From a virus: DNA of 39,589 bases. The notes beneath the pieces were generated by a model. That model searched no databases and was not told the DNA's origin. It saw only the letters and a list, made by a program, of their open reading frames with translations. Location of the stretch: positions 1 to 39,589 of the IMG/VR virus record IMGVR_UViG_3300010885_008156. One strand, written 5' to 3'. Positions within the stretch are counted from its first letter, which is position 1. Each line of letters opens with the position of its first letter. Below, in pieces: positions 7,795 to 18,100 of this stretch. A program made the position numbers and the translations under genes.

Positions 7795-9194
7795 TGTCAA
7801 CCAAGATCCAACTTCGCCGCGACACCGCATCCGCTTGGACAAGCGCCAATCCCGCGCTCGCTGCTGGCGAGATCGGCTACGAGACCGATACCCGGAACAT
7901 CAAGATTGGTGACGGAACGACTCTGTGGAACAGCCTGAAGTATCAGGCTCCGTATTACACGGGAACGAATAGCACCCTTGCTAATGGAACGCTTTCGGTA
8001 GACCAGACCAACAACCGTGTTGGCATCGGAACTACTTCACCATCCACTTTGCTGCATGTGAAAGGATCTTACGCAACCGGACATGTGCGTATTGAAACAA
8101 CAGGAGATATTGGTTCCGGTTCTCCATGTTATGCAGGTTTTTACGGTACAACTGGAAGAGGTGGATATTTTGGATTTGGTGGCTCTTCCAATACGCTGGA
8201 CATGTGGAACGATGCGGCTGGCGTTACTAGATTTGCCACAAATAACACAGAACGTATGCGCATTGATTCTGCTGGTCTTGTTGGAATTGCAACAACTTCT
8301 CCGGCGGGGTATCTCGGCGTTGTTGGCGATGTGATCATTGGCAATCAAGCCACTACTGGCACTACTGGAACCACGCGGTTGGTTGCGTCTGCTGGCATCA
8401 ATTACATTCAGTCTGCTCAAGCCGCAACGGCAGGATCTGCTGCACCATTGGTCATTTCTGCTTATGGAGGAGGTGCTGAATGGATGCGCGTAACTAGTAG
8501 TGGTGTTACGTCAAGCGGCTTGATCACCGCTAATGCCGGACTAACTGTTCCAACTGGTCAGGCTCTGACGGTTGCTGGGAACGGAACTGTATCAGTTCCA
8601 GCAGGATCAATCGCCGGAGCAGCACTTGCAGACAACGGCGTGACCGTTGCAAAACTTTCACAACTGGCAGCAGGAAATTTCCTAGGAAATTCAACTGGAT
8701 CGACCGCAAATGTTGCTGCTGTTACTCAAGCGCAGGCAAGGACCATGCTTGGTCTTGTTGCTCCTGCTTATACAGCCCCCGTGGTTGATACAACTACATG
8801 GGTTGATCTTGCACTCACAGCAACTTCAACAGTCACCAAAAATTTTGATGCAACTACATTGCCAATTGGAGTTCCTGTAGTTGTAGCAATTAGATTTGCA
8901 AGAAGTTCTGGTAATGCTCAAATTGATTGCAATTTGGTTGTTGAGTCTTCTGAAACTGTGGTGATTTCATGCAGCGATCAAGCCACCACAACTACATCAT
9001 GGACTAATCCCGGTAGCGGAAATCTGAATTATTGTTATTGGTATAAGCGGAATGTTGCACAACTTCCTGACCCTGATGTTCCTCCTGTCACCGTTTCTGG
9101 AGCGCAAACTTATTCCGTGTTTACTTGGAGACAATCAACTGGAAATAGCACTAATGGACCGCGTTGCTGGGTGTATATGTTGAGGCTTTCCTAA
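7794..9194 (+). CDS. Tail fibre / receptor-binding protein
   Basis: A 466-residue protein. The first 50 residues (MSTKIQLRRDTASAWTSANP ... IKIGDGTTLWNSL) are the well-known short N-terminal domain of many phage fibres and of major tropism determinants, which attaches the fibre to the tail. Two VGI-TTSP segments (near 80 and 162) are typical of beta-helical fibre shafts. The last 150 residues form a distinct AT-rich beta domain with several Cys and Trp, probably the receptor-binding tip. Its start shares one base with the lipoprotein stop (TAATG). Confidence 0.82.
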   Translation: MSTKIQLRRDTASAWTSANPALAAGEIGYETDTRNIKIGDGTTLWNSLKYQAPYYTGTNSTLANGTLSVDQTNNRVGIGTTSPSTLLHVKGSYATGHVRIETTGDIGSGSPCYAGFYGTTGRGGYFGFGGSSNTLDMWNDAAGVTRFATNNTERMRIDSAGLVGIATTSPAGYLGVVGDVIIGNQATTGTTGTTRLVASAGINYIQSAQAATAGSAAPLVISAYGGGAEWMRVTSSGVTSSGLITANAGLTVPTGQALTVAGNGTVSVPAGSIAGAALADNGVTVAKLSQLAAGNFLGNSTGSTANVAAVTQAQARTMLGLVAPAYTAPVVDTTTWVDLALTATSTVTKNFDATTLPIGVPVVVAIRFARSSGNAQIDCNLVVESSETVVISCSDQATTTTSWTNPGSGNLNYCYWYKRNVAQLPDPDVPPVTVSGAQTYSVFTWRQSTGNSTNGPRCWVYMLRLS

Positions 9195-11353
9195 TGCCAT
9201 ACACGCAAGCGATCATCCCCTTGCGTGGCTGGATTACGGACACCGCGTATAGCGGTGTTCCGGAGGGATATACCCACGACATCCTGAACATGATCCCGGC
9301 GGATCCGTTCCGTCGAAAGATTCGACTTGGAACTCGTCCGGGCTTCAACCGGATGTACCGCTTCGCTACCAACTCGGTGGTCCAATGCCTTGTTCGCACC
9401 ACGGCGTTTAGCGGTGCAACCAATCCCGTGGTCAAGGATCGCGTGCTGGTGGTGAACGCTGGCAAGATCTATTACATCGATCCGGGTAATGATCCAGTTC
9501 AGGTGCTTGAGGATGGAACTAGCAGCACCGCCGCAGCGCTGAATACGACAGGGCGAATTGAAGGAGTGCAGCGAGGTCAGTACTGCTATTTCGTCGATGG
9601 CACGAACTATAAGAAAGTTGATCTGTTTGCCAATCCGCCGCATTGGCAGTCATGGAGCGGCGCGGATGGACCAGAAGACCATGTCAAGAAAGTCATCGGC
9701 GGAACGACTTTCACGGCAACTCTGATTGCGTTGTTTGGTGGACGGTTAGTTCTTGCTGGCGTTCGTCAACTTGAGAACGTCTGGTTCATGTCTCGGATTG
9801 AAAATCCGGATCATTGGGCCGCAAGTACATCAACGGCAGATGATGCTATTGCAGGAAATGATGGTCAATGGGGCGTTCCGGGTGACAACATTGTCTCGCT
9901 AATTCCATTCGGTCAGGGCAGCATCATCTTTGCTGGATCGAAGTCGATGTCCATGCTGACGCAGGATCCGGTCTTTGGCAATGCGTCAATCCAGCAGATG
10001 AGCCGCACCGTTGGCATTGTTGGTCCGCGTGCGTGGTGCAATGGTCCAGAGAAGACCGTGTACGTTCTCGCGCAGGATGGCTTGTATCGGCTGAATCCAA
10101 ACGATTTCAATGTTGATCGTGGCCAATTGGTTTCGTTGAGCAGGCTCGATTCGTTCTTTGACAACGTGAAGTGGGAAGATATCGATGCATCGCTCGTTTA
10201 TGATGTTGAGCGCCGAGGTCTGTGGATTTACCTGACTCGTACCGATCAGCCGACAAGCAGCACGCATCTGTTCTACTCTGATCAGGTTGACGGTTTCTTC
10301 CCGTTCAAGATGTACGATCCGACGTTTGTCGGCGCGTATTCCCATTGCCAGATGCTGACCACCGATGGTCGCAATCAAGTCGCCCTAATGGGAAGTAGCG
10401 ATGGGATGCTCGGCTACTTCGATCAGAAAGTCGTTGCTGGAATTGATGGGTATGTTGCGGCTGGATATCCGGTAGAGCGAAATCCAACTGTCCAGCAATC
10501 AATTGCCCAGCAAATCCCAAGCAGGATTTCGATTGGGCCGATGGTTTCAACGCAACCCGGTCTTGCATTCTGTAGCGAAGTCCAGATTGAACTTGGCGCT
10601 GACGTTTATCTCCCAGACACAAATGTGAAGGGGAGTGCAACCAATCCGCTCGCGCAATTGCTATCGGCTGACACGGCGCAGGAAGCGATTGCGGAGAACA
10701 TCAACTCACTATTGATTTCCGCGTTGGTGTCCATCACCGCAAACGGTGGAAATGCGAATTTGTCAGGGCCATCAGGAGTCGCTGGTAGCGATCCGCAATT
10801 GTCCCCTGATTACAACGGCGGCGGTGCTTCACAGACCGTCACCGAATACCTCGATGGTCAGTTTTCAGCGCCGATTGAAGGAACATATACCACTCAAGAC
10901 ACGTTCGTTGATCCTCTTCGTCGTGTTTACGAGGATAACGACAGCGTCTACGAATTGGTTCGCGGATCGATTGGTGGCGCTACTCGGTGGTACATCCGAT
11001 TCCAGAGCGGCGACTATCAAGACTTCCCGCTGTTTGTTCAGCAACAGGTGAACGGGCAGTACGCAGAAGATCCAAGCGTTGGCGAGTATCGATACACGGT
11101 TACCAACCCATCGGGCGGAATCGTGTCAACGCTTTCTACCGTGACTGATTCGATCTCCATCAACCTCTTTGAAGGCGCGACGGTCACAAGTCTTGGAAAT
11201 CTGGCAGAGGGAGCAAACAACCGGATGCGGTGTCGCGTTCGTGCAAACGCGATGTTCTTGCGTCTATCTTCCTCTGGGTATCCGTTTGCAATTGAACGCA
11301 TCGCCGCCAACCTAGAGCCTGTCGGCCCACGAAGGACGGTCATCGATGTCTGA
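9194..11353 (+). CDS. Tail nozzle (tail tube protein B-like)
   Basis: A 719-residue protein. Start ATG at 9194 overlaps the fibre stop (TAATG). An in-frame ATG 30 bases earlier is less likely. The N-terminal half looks like a beta-propeller: IRLGTRPGFNRMY, then ALFGGRLVLAGV, then NVWFMSRIENPDHW. These match the pattern of T7 gp12 / P22 gp10-like nozzle proteins ('NNRLLLAG...VWFSR-NP-W'). The C-terminal half holds beta-rich insertions. It would form the distal, closed end of the short tail. Together with the adaptor at 3738 it supports podovirus morphology. Confidence 0.7.
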   Translation: MPYTQAIIPLRGWITDTAYSGVPEGYTHDILNMIPADPFRRKIRLGTRPGFNRMYRFATNSVVQCLVRTTAFSGATNPVVKDRVLVVNAGKIYYIDPGNDPVQVLEDGTSSTAAALNTTGRIEGVQRGQYCYFVDGTNYKKVDLFANPPHWQSWSGADGPEDHVKKVIGGTTFTATLIALFGGRLVLAGVRQLENVWFMSRIENPDHWAASTSTADDAIAGNDGQWGVPGDNIVSLIPFGQGSIIFAGSKSMSMLTQDPVFGNASIQQMSRTVGIVGPRAWCNGPEKTVYVLAQDGLYRLNPNDFNVDRGQLVSLSRLDSFFDNVKWEDIDASLVYDVERRGLWIYLTRTDQPTSSTHLFYSDQVDGFFPFKMYDPTFVGAYSHCQMLTTDGRNQVALMGSSDGMLGYFDQKVVAGIDGYVAAGYPVERNPTVQQSIAQQIPSRISIGPMVSTQPGLAFCSEVQIELGADVYLPDTNVKGSATNPLAQLLSADTAQEAIAENINSLLISALVSITANGGNANLSGPSGVAGSDPQLSPDYNGGGASQTVTEYLDGQFSAPIEGTYTTQDTFVDPLRRVYEDNDSVYELVRGSIGGATRWYIRFQSGDYQDFPLFVQQQVNGQYAEDPSVGEYRYTVTNPSGGIVSTLSTVTDSISINLFEGATVTSLGNLAEGANNRMRCRVRANAMFLRLSSSGYPFAIERIAANLEPVGPRRTVIDV

Positions 11354-12167
11354 TCACGCTATCGATCAGTCCGAGTTGGAGCGGATCCGCCGATTTGAGC
11401 AGGCGCTTCTTTCCATGCCCCAAGTGAGCATGGAGACGGCCAGCCTCCTTCACGGCCAGATGTACGCGCGGACCATCTTCATTCCGGCTGGTACTGCGGT
11501 GACCGGGACTCTGACAAATCTGGACAACATCTGCATTGTGTCCGGAGACATCAGCGTCACTACGGACAACGGGATGCAGCGGCTGGTCGGATACCACGTT
11601 CTTCCTGCGTCCAAGGGGTACAAGCGCGTGGGGTACACCCATCGCGACACCTACTGGACCACGCTCATTCACACCAAGTCAGACACCGTTGAGGCGGCGG
11701 AAGACGAGATGACGAGTGAGACGCATCTTCTTCAGACCCGCCGACCCGGCATCGAGTTTGACTGGGCCAGCAAGGCTCGATCTGACTACAACACATTTGT
11801 GCGTGAGTTTGGTCTGCCGCTTGGATTCATCGATGCCGTCATGCGTCGTACCGACGATCTTGTCGAGACCGATGCGTGCTTCCGCAACATGGTCATGTCC
11901 GAGTCTAGGATCCACGGTATTGGCGTTGTCGCCATCCGTGAAATCTCTGCCGGGGAGTGCATCGCCCCTGCCCGTCGGGACCAAATGCGGTGCGTTGCTG
12001 GCCGCTTCACGAACCACTCCCATGAGCCGAACGCAGAATTCCGGGCTACCGGAATTGGCGACCATGTAGACATGATAGCGTTGTGTGATATTGCAGCGGG
12101 AAGTGAGATTACGGTGGATTATCGAACTTCTGGCCGAGTGGCGCACGCCCTAGAGATGGAGATCTGA
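11346..12167 (+). CDS. Cupin-like plus SET-domain protein (putative protein methyltransferase)
   Basis: A 273-residue protein overlapping the nozzle stop by eight bases. Residues 40-110 look like a cupin-type beta barrel (YARTIFIPAGTAVTG ... YKRVGYTHRDTYWTTL). Residues 187-260 carry SET motifs: SRIHGIGVVAIREISAGE, then GRFTNHSHEPNAEF (the NHSxxPN signature), then IAAGSEITVDY (E-x-x-x-DY, catalytic Tyr259). Only 13 residues separate the first strand pair from the NHS motif, so this is a very short SET core without the usual insert. SET proteins transfer methyl groups from S-adenosylmethionine to lysine. The target could be a virion or a host protein. Similar cupin and SET segments occur in other phages. 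Confidence 0.78.
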   Translation: MSDHAIDQSELERIRRFEQALLSMPQVSMETASLLHGQMYARTIFIPAGTAVTGTLTNLDNICIVSGDISVTTDNGMQRLVGYHVLPASKGYKRVGYTHRDTYWTTLIHTKSDTVEAAEDEMTSETHLLQTRRPGIEFDWASKARSDYNTFVREFGLPLGFIDAVMRRTDDLVETDACFRNMVMSESRIHGIGVVAIREISAGECIAPARRDQMRCVAGRFTNHSHEPNAEFRATGIGDHVDMIALCDIAAGSEITVDYRTSGRVAHALEMEI

Positions 12168-12168
12168 A

Positions 12169-13152
12169 ATGTCATTCATCGGAGCAGCAGTCGGAATCAG
12201 CGCTGGTGCAGCAGCCGCAATCGGTACTGGCCTTGCCGTTGGCGGCGTGGTGGCCGGAACGGGCGCTATCGCATCAGGAATCCTCGCCAAGCAAGCCGCC
12301 GATGCCAAGGCGCGTGCATATCGCACCATGACGGAATGGGCTGGAGGTCAGTATCAGGATCTCGGCAAGTACCAGCAAGAGAAGCAAGACAAGATCCTGA
12401 AGTCTTTCCTTGAGAACCGCACAACCAACTTGTCCCAGTACAAGGGTGGATACGAACAACTCATCGGTGATTTCGACAAGCGTTTCAAGGATCTGGAGAA
12501 CGCATACGCCCAGCAATCTTCTGGAATTACCAACCAGTTCCAAGAGGGAATGAGGGGTGTTCGCCAAACTGTCGAGGTTGGGCGAAACAACACGCTTGCA
12601 GCAATTGATCAGGCGACTACCCAAAACCTCGCTCGGATGCAGCAGTCACAGGCATTTACAGGACTTGGAGGAACATCATTCGGTCAATCTGCTCTTGCTG
12701 CCCAGCAGTCACAGGGCGCTCTTCAGAAGGGCGTTGTTCAGGAGCAGTACGCCAGTCAGTTGGCTGGAATCGAACAGGCGATGGTTCAAGGAACTACCAG
12801 TCTTGAACAGCAGCGGCTGGCAAATCTCACGCAGATGGCGCAAGCCCGTACTGGCGGTGGCTTGACACTCCAGCAGCAGTTCTTGCAGCAGCAGTTCGCG
12901 CAGCGTGAGGATGTTGCCCGTCAGCAGACTGCACTTGGCGCTGACTTCCTGAACGCCCAAGTCAACCTTGAGCGCGAACGAGTCGCTCGGGTGATGGGCG
13001 GAAAGCAGGCACAGGCGCAGTACGCCGGATCTGGATATCAGGCGGCGGCGGCAATTGTCGGCGGCGCAACCAGCGGTATCGCGTCTGGAATCATGGGTAT
13101 GTATCAGCCGTACATGGCCGGAGCCGCTTATTCGGCTGGCCTGCGAGCATAA
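12169..13152 (+). CDS. Internal virion / DNA-ejection protein candidate
   Basis: A 327-residue protein with a Gly/Ala-rich hydrophobic N-terminus (about residues 5-42) and a second one at the C-terminus (about 290-320). Between them lies a long helical Gln-rich part (LQQQFLQQQFAQ near 225). This build, two membrane-active ends around a coiled coil, is typical of podovirus ejection proteins that leave the virion and form a channel across the envelope. GGAG precedes the start. The sequence itself is not recognised as a named family. Confidence 0.6.
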   Translation: MSFIGAAVGISAGAAAAIGTGLAVGGVVAGTGAIASGILAKQAADAKARAYRTMTEWAGGQYQDLGKYQQEKQDKILKSFLENRTTNLSQYKGGYEQLIGDFDKRFKDLENAYAQQSSGITNQFQEGMRGVRQTVEVGRNNTLAAIDQATTQNLARMQQSQAFTGLGGTSFGQSALAAQQSQGALQKGVVQEQYASQLAGIEQAMVQGTTSLEQQRLANLTQMAQARTGGGLTLQQQFLQQQFAQREDVARQQTALGADFLNAQVNLERERVARVMGGKQAQAQYAGSGYQAAAAIVGGATSGIASGIMGMYQPYMAGAAYSAGLRA

Positions 13153-13163
13153 GGAGAATCACG

Positions 13164-13706
13164 ATGTCGGCAGGAACACCACAGCAGGACATGGAGCGGC
13201 AGAGCGCCCAGAACGCCACCTATATGGGAAACCTTGGACGGTTCTTCATGTACGCGGGAACCGGGATGGCCCAAGGAATTGGCGCTGGACTTGCCAATAC
13301 GGATCTCAACAACCCGTGGCGGGGTGCGGGAATGGCTATTCAGGGTGGTCTTGGAATGGCAAATGCCGCGCAGCAGACCCAGTTTCAGTACGACACCGAG
13401 CAGGCGCAGATGCCGTTTACGGTCGAGAAGGCCAAAGCGGCGGCAGCGCTTCGGCTGGATGAGTATCAGGCAAAGTTGCAGAAGGATCTTGAAAACGAGA
13501 AGGCGATGCTTGGGACTTTCAAAGCATCAAAGACCGAGTCTCGTCGCAAGACCGAAGAAGAGATGCTTGATACCGGGGAACTCAACATCGGTGCGTCGTA
13601 CCTTTCTCCGGCTGGAAAGGTCTTTCTTGCCCAGCAGGGTCTTGCCGCAAGCCGTGCAGCCCAGTACCTGACCGGAGTGAATTCCGGCGTGAGGGGGATG
13701 GCGTAA
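13164..13706 (+). CDS. Small internal virion protein candidate
   Basis: A 180-residue protein. Residues 20-70 are Gly/Met/Ala-rich (MYAGTGMAQGIGAGLA, then GAGMAIQGGLGMANAA). Residues 80-140 form a charged amphipathic helix with many Lys, Glu and Gln. AAGGAGAATCACG before the ATG is a strong ribosome-binding site. It lies between two candidate ejection proteins and has similar composition, so a role in the internal core or ejection apparatus is likely but not proven. Confidence 0.55.
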   Translation: MSAGTPQQDMERQSAQNATYMGNLGRFFMYAGTGMAQGIGAGLANTDLNNPWRGAGMAIQGGLGMANAAQQTQFQYDTEQAQMPFTVEKAKAAAALRLDEYQAKLQKDLENEKAMLGTFKASKTESRRKTEEEMLDTGELNIGASYLSPAGKVFLAQQGLAASRAAQYLTGVNSGVRGMA

Positions 13707-15172
13707 TGGAACCAGCACTTGATACCGCCATCAATAGACTTGATGGATCCATGAGCAATCCTCGCAAGAATCGCGCCATGTACGCGAACGGGTTCCGCCA
13801 ACAGGAGATGCAGAACAATGTTCCGCGAATTTCCGAACAGGATCTCCCGCCGATTGTCAATCAGGCTGTCGAATACGCGGACCGGGACCGTACTGCGTAC
13901 ATCGGCAATCCGACCAACGTCAAGAATCCGACGTTCATGCAGGCCGTAAGCGGCATTGAGAACGGTGACTTTGAAGGTCTGGAGATGCTGAACTTCGGAG
14001 CGCTCGCCGACGGCACTCCGGCGGCTGCGTTCGTCGATGAAGACGGCCAGCGCCAAGTCATCAAGTTGACCGTGCCGCAATGGATGGCTGCAATCGAACA
14101 TCGTTCGCAGGGCCGTCAGCAACTGGAGCAGCAGCGCATCCTCGATGCCAAGCGTCGCCAGTTCCAGCCGTACTTCAACAACATGGCAAAGAAGGTCTCT
14201 GCAGCCAACGACCCGGATATTGGTGGCTACCTTGCCGCCATGTATCAGAACGATCCGGAAATGGCTGTCAAGCAACTCGGCGAGTTCATGCGGCAGCAGC
14301 AGAAGCAGGACGCGGAGATGATCACTTGGCGCGGCAAGCCAGTCACCAAGGAGTTCGCGCAACAGGCGCTGAACATGGAGTCTGCTGAATACAAGCAAGG
14401 CAACGATTCGTATCGGCAGAGTATGTCTGCATATGCGGACCAGCCGTATGCAGCGCCGCTCATCGAGAACATGATCGCTCTTCGGCGCAAGCCAGAGCAG
14501 TACTCGATGCCAAGCACCATGACCCTTGTGGACAATTTGAATCAGCAGAATGCTGGTCCGCTTCCAATGGTGTCGCTCTTGCACGCCATGACCAAGCCGA
14601 TGATGACCCCGCTTCCGCAGCCGATTACCTTGCCGCATCGTGGCAATGACGGCCAGTACAACCTTGCGGACATCACGAATCTGCTCAACAATTTCAATTC
14701 CGTGAGCCAGCGGCTTGGTTGGAGTCCGGTTCTTGCTGCCGACGAAGTTGGCTTGTCTGCTCTTGTCGATGCCCTAGACATCGCCAACAATTCGCAGGGT
14801 TCCCTGTCGAAGGTCGCAGCGCCGTCCGCCCGTACTGTTCCTGTGTCGATTCAGCGCCAGCAGATGGCGAATGAGGCATACGCGCAGCGCGAGACTCTGA
14901 AGTACGGCGGCGGGATGCCGCAGCAGGATCAGGGAAGTGGCCAGCAGCAGGGCGGCGTTTCAGAGCAGGAAGCACTTGCAATCCTGTCAGAAGCCGTGTC
15001 GATGCTGCAAGTAAATTCGACAGAAAACCGAACGGTTGTGCTTCAGCGAATTGCCAGCCTTGGAAATGATCCGGCTCGCCTAAAGGCTGCGAATCAATAT
15101 AGCGATGAGCAGAAGCAGATGATCATTCAGGCGGCACAGATCATTAGTCAGTATCAGAATCAGCCCAAGTAA
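13706..15172 (+). CDS. Internal virion protein candidate
   Basis: A 488-residue protein, start overlapping the upstream stop by one base (TAATG). It is helical, Gln- and Met-rich, without signal peptide or membrane segment. The C-terminal 80 residues are low-complexity Gln/Gly followed by a helical domain (EQEALAILSEAVSMLQ). No catalytic motif was found. The place between ejection-like genes and the giant polyvalent gene suggests it is packaged in the capsid. Confidence 0.55.
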   Translation: MEPALDTAINRLDGSMSNPRKNRAMYANGFRQQEMQNNVPRISEQDLPPIVNQAVEYADRDRTAYIGNPTNVKNPTFMQAVSGIENGDFEGLEMLNFGALADGTPAAAFVDEDGQRQVIKLTVPQWMAAIEHRSQGRQQLEQQRILDAKRRQFQPYFNNMAKKVSAANDPDIGGYLAAMYQNDPEMAVKQLGEFMRQQQKQDAEMITWRGKPVTKEFAQQALNMESAEYKQGNDSYRQSMSAYADQPYAAPLIENMIALRRKPEQYSMPSTMTLVDNLNQQNAGPLPMVSLLHAMTKPMMTPLPQPITLPHRGNDGQYNLADITNLLNNFNSVSQRLGWSPVLAADEVGLSALVDALDIANNSQGSLSKVAAPSARTVPVSIQRQQMANEAYAQRETLKYGGGMPQQDQGSGQQQGGVSEQEALAILSEAVSMLQVNSTENRTVVLQRIASLGNDPARLKAANQYSDEQKQMIIQAAQIISQYQNQPK

Positions 15173-15183
15173 CAGGGAATCAG

Positions 15184-18100
15184 ATGCCAGACAATAATCA
15201 GCAGTCGTTGCTCGATCTCGTTCGCGAGATGCCTGTCGAGAAGAACTATCTCGATCTTGTGCGCGAAATGGGCATGGAGAAGCGCCAGCAAACTGCGCCC
15301 GGTGGCATGGAAACGCAGGCTGCTGGCGAAACCGCTGGAGCCATGTTGTCTTCCGGTCTTACGCCATTCGGATTTCAGCGTGGCGCAGAAGCCCTGTCGG
15401 TTGTCATGGCGAAGTTGTTCGGCGACGAAGGTACTGGTCAATTGGCAGAGCAGATCTATCGCGCTGATGACAAGACCTTGCAGGCTGGCGGTGGAATCCG
15501 GGATACGGTTGGCCGATCTCTGGCTGGAATGACTGCCGCCACCGTTCGCGGTGCAGCAACAACGATTGAAGCGGTTGTGCCGGATGTGGTTGATCCGATG
15601 GCAAAGGTTGAAGGATTCACTCGCGGTATGGCAAATACTGCAACGGTGACTTCAGATACGTTTACCGACAAGGTCACCGCTGCCGTTACCAATGGCGTTG
15701 CCAACATCGCACTTGGTGTTGCTGCTCCGATGGCTGCTCCAGCGCTGTTCTTCCTTCAGGGTGCTGGCGGCGCTGCAAACGAATACGATCAGGCGTACAT
15801 CGATGGGATGCTTTCCCAGCGGGACGGAATCTATAAGCCGGGTGACAAGTACATTGCTGCGCTCAAGGGCGGTGTCATTGAAGGTGTAACCGAATGGCTT
15901 GGAGCGAAAAGCGCAAAGTATCTTGGCGCTACATTTTGGGGTAAGCAAGCCGCCAAGTCCATTGAGAAGATGAATCCGGCAATGAAGTTTGCCGTCGGTA
16001 CTGGGCTTGCCTATGCGTCGGAAGCGGCTGAAGAAGGCGGCGCTTCTATTGCCTATTCGCTGACCAAGAACTGGCAGGGACAGGAGCGCCCTGAATTCTG
16101 GGATGGCGCGAAGGAAGCATTTGCCGATGCGTTTTACGGCGGATTCGGTGGCGCTGGCGCACACCCGCTTATTGCCGTTGGTGAAGCAGCACAGGCGAAG
16201 CGGATTCGGAACCGCATCAGCGCAGAAATCGCGAGAAGCAACAACGCATTCGCTGACCCCGACTTCTGGGATGCAATGCCGAAGGCGACCGTTGATGCGA
16301 TGCGTGCGATGTCTCCGCAGGAGCGGCAAGCAGAACTTTCATCCGCTCGCGACGCATACCACCAGTCAAACGCAGATCGTCAGGCTGGTGCTGCTGCGTT
16401 GAATTCAGCGGCGAGCGCTCTTGACAACGCGCAGAAGGAACTGTCTCGCGCCAACAAGCGCGGCAAGCAGGACGCAATTGACGTTGCGACCAAGAACGTA
16501 GAGGCTGCACAGGCTGGATTCGATTCGGCATTTGCCAATCAGTCAATTCTTGGTGCTGAACTGTTGGCCGCTCGCACGCGCCTGATGACCATCGCGGCGT
16601 TCAATGGGCGGAATACTCCGACCATCAAACTGAACACCACGGATGTTCTGGCTGCGGAGAAACTATCGGTTGCCGCTCCCACCAGCGATACGGACAGCAA
16701 GGTCCAGTCCGAGATGGAGTCTCTTGGGTACGACGTTCAGTTCTACGATCCCACGGATCCAAACGACACTCGCCCTGCATTCTACAGCCCATCGACTCCC
16801 AACACGGTTTACCTTCGTTCCGGCATGAAGGAATCCGAGTTTGCTGCTGCGATGGGATATGCCTATCACGAAGTCATCCATGTAATTCAGGCGACCGACG
16901 GAGATCTCTACAAGGCTCTACGGCAGTCGTTTGACGAACAATCCACGGTGGAGGCTGGTGTCCAGTACTTCAACGACAAGTTGCGAGCGGATGACAGGCT
17001 GGCCCAGACTGCTGCCGGGACCATCGCAGCGGAAGTCGGTGGTGTCAGCGCTCGTCCCATGATGCAGGGGCAGATGGTTGAGGAGCGTGCCGGACGCGCT
17101 CTGCTTCAGGCTGAAGGCGAAGCGCAGATCACCCAGTCTGCGATGGAAGAATTCTTCAAGACCGGAAAGGCTCCCGGCCTACTCGGTCGCGTCATCATCA
17201 AGTTGGGCCTTCGTGGCAAGCAGGCGGCAACTGCTCTGCGCGTGCGTTCGGTGCTGATGAAGGGGGCGCAGGAGCGCATCGCTCGTAAGGCTGCTCCCGC
17301 CAAGGTCGGAAGCGAAGTAGCGCTGACTGAATTTGGTCGGCAGATGGTTGAAGCAATGGGGGTTGCTGGCGCTGTCCAGATGGCCGAGACTGCCCCAGCG
17401 CCAACCGCCCCATCGACTACGGCTGCTGCCCCTGCCGCCGCTGCGGCTGCGCCGTCTGCCGCTCCCGTCCCACCGTCCGCTTCGGCGGCGGTGCTGACGG
17501 CGAGCGGTATGACACCTGCAGAAGCGGCACGGGCCGAGACTCCGGACTTCAAGGCGATGGTCAACCTTGCCGTGAACAACATCCGAAAGGGCGACAAGAC
17601 GTTCGCGCAGGGCAAGCGCCTGTACCCCATCATGGCTGCAATGGAATCCGATCCGTCAACGCTGTCAGATGATGACAGGCAAATCGGTCGGCAGATGCAG
17701 CAGGAGATGTACGCCGAGTTCGGCCCCAAGTACGCAACGCTGTGGGCGCGTCCGTCCAAGCCGAAGAGCGACGTTGGTCACAAGCGAGAAAAGGCTACTG
17801 GTCGCTACGTTGGCGCTCCTGACTGGATTGGCGGATCCCCTGCCAAACTGAAGCAACTGCGGACCAAGTTGCGCCAACTCGCCTTGGAGGGCGAGGATGG
17901 CAAGATGTGGTATGAGAATTCAAGCAGGGCAATTCTCGACATCGTCAACGGCGACGTTGATGAAGCAGAGAAAATCGTCGCCCTGATTGCCATCTATTCG
18001 CCAAACGCCACCGTTCCGGCAAACATGGCGATGGCGCTCACGGCGTACTACCAATGGAAGGCCGGAGTGGAAATCAAGGCTGGCCTTGGTAGTGGAAACG

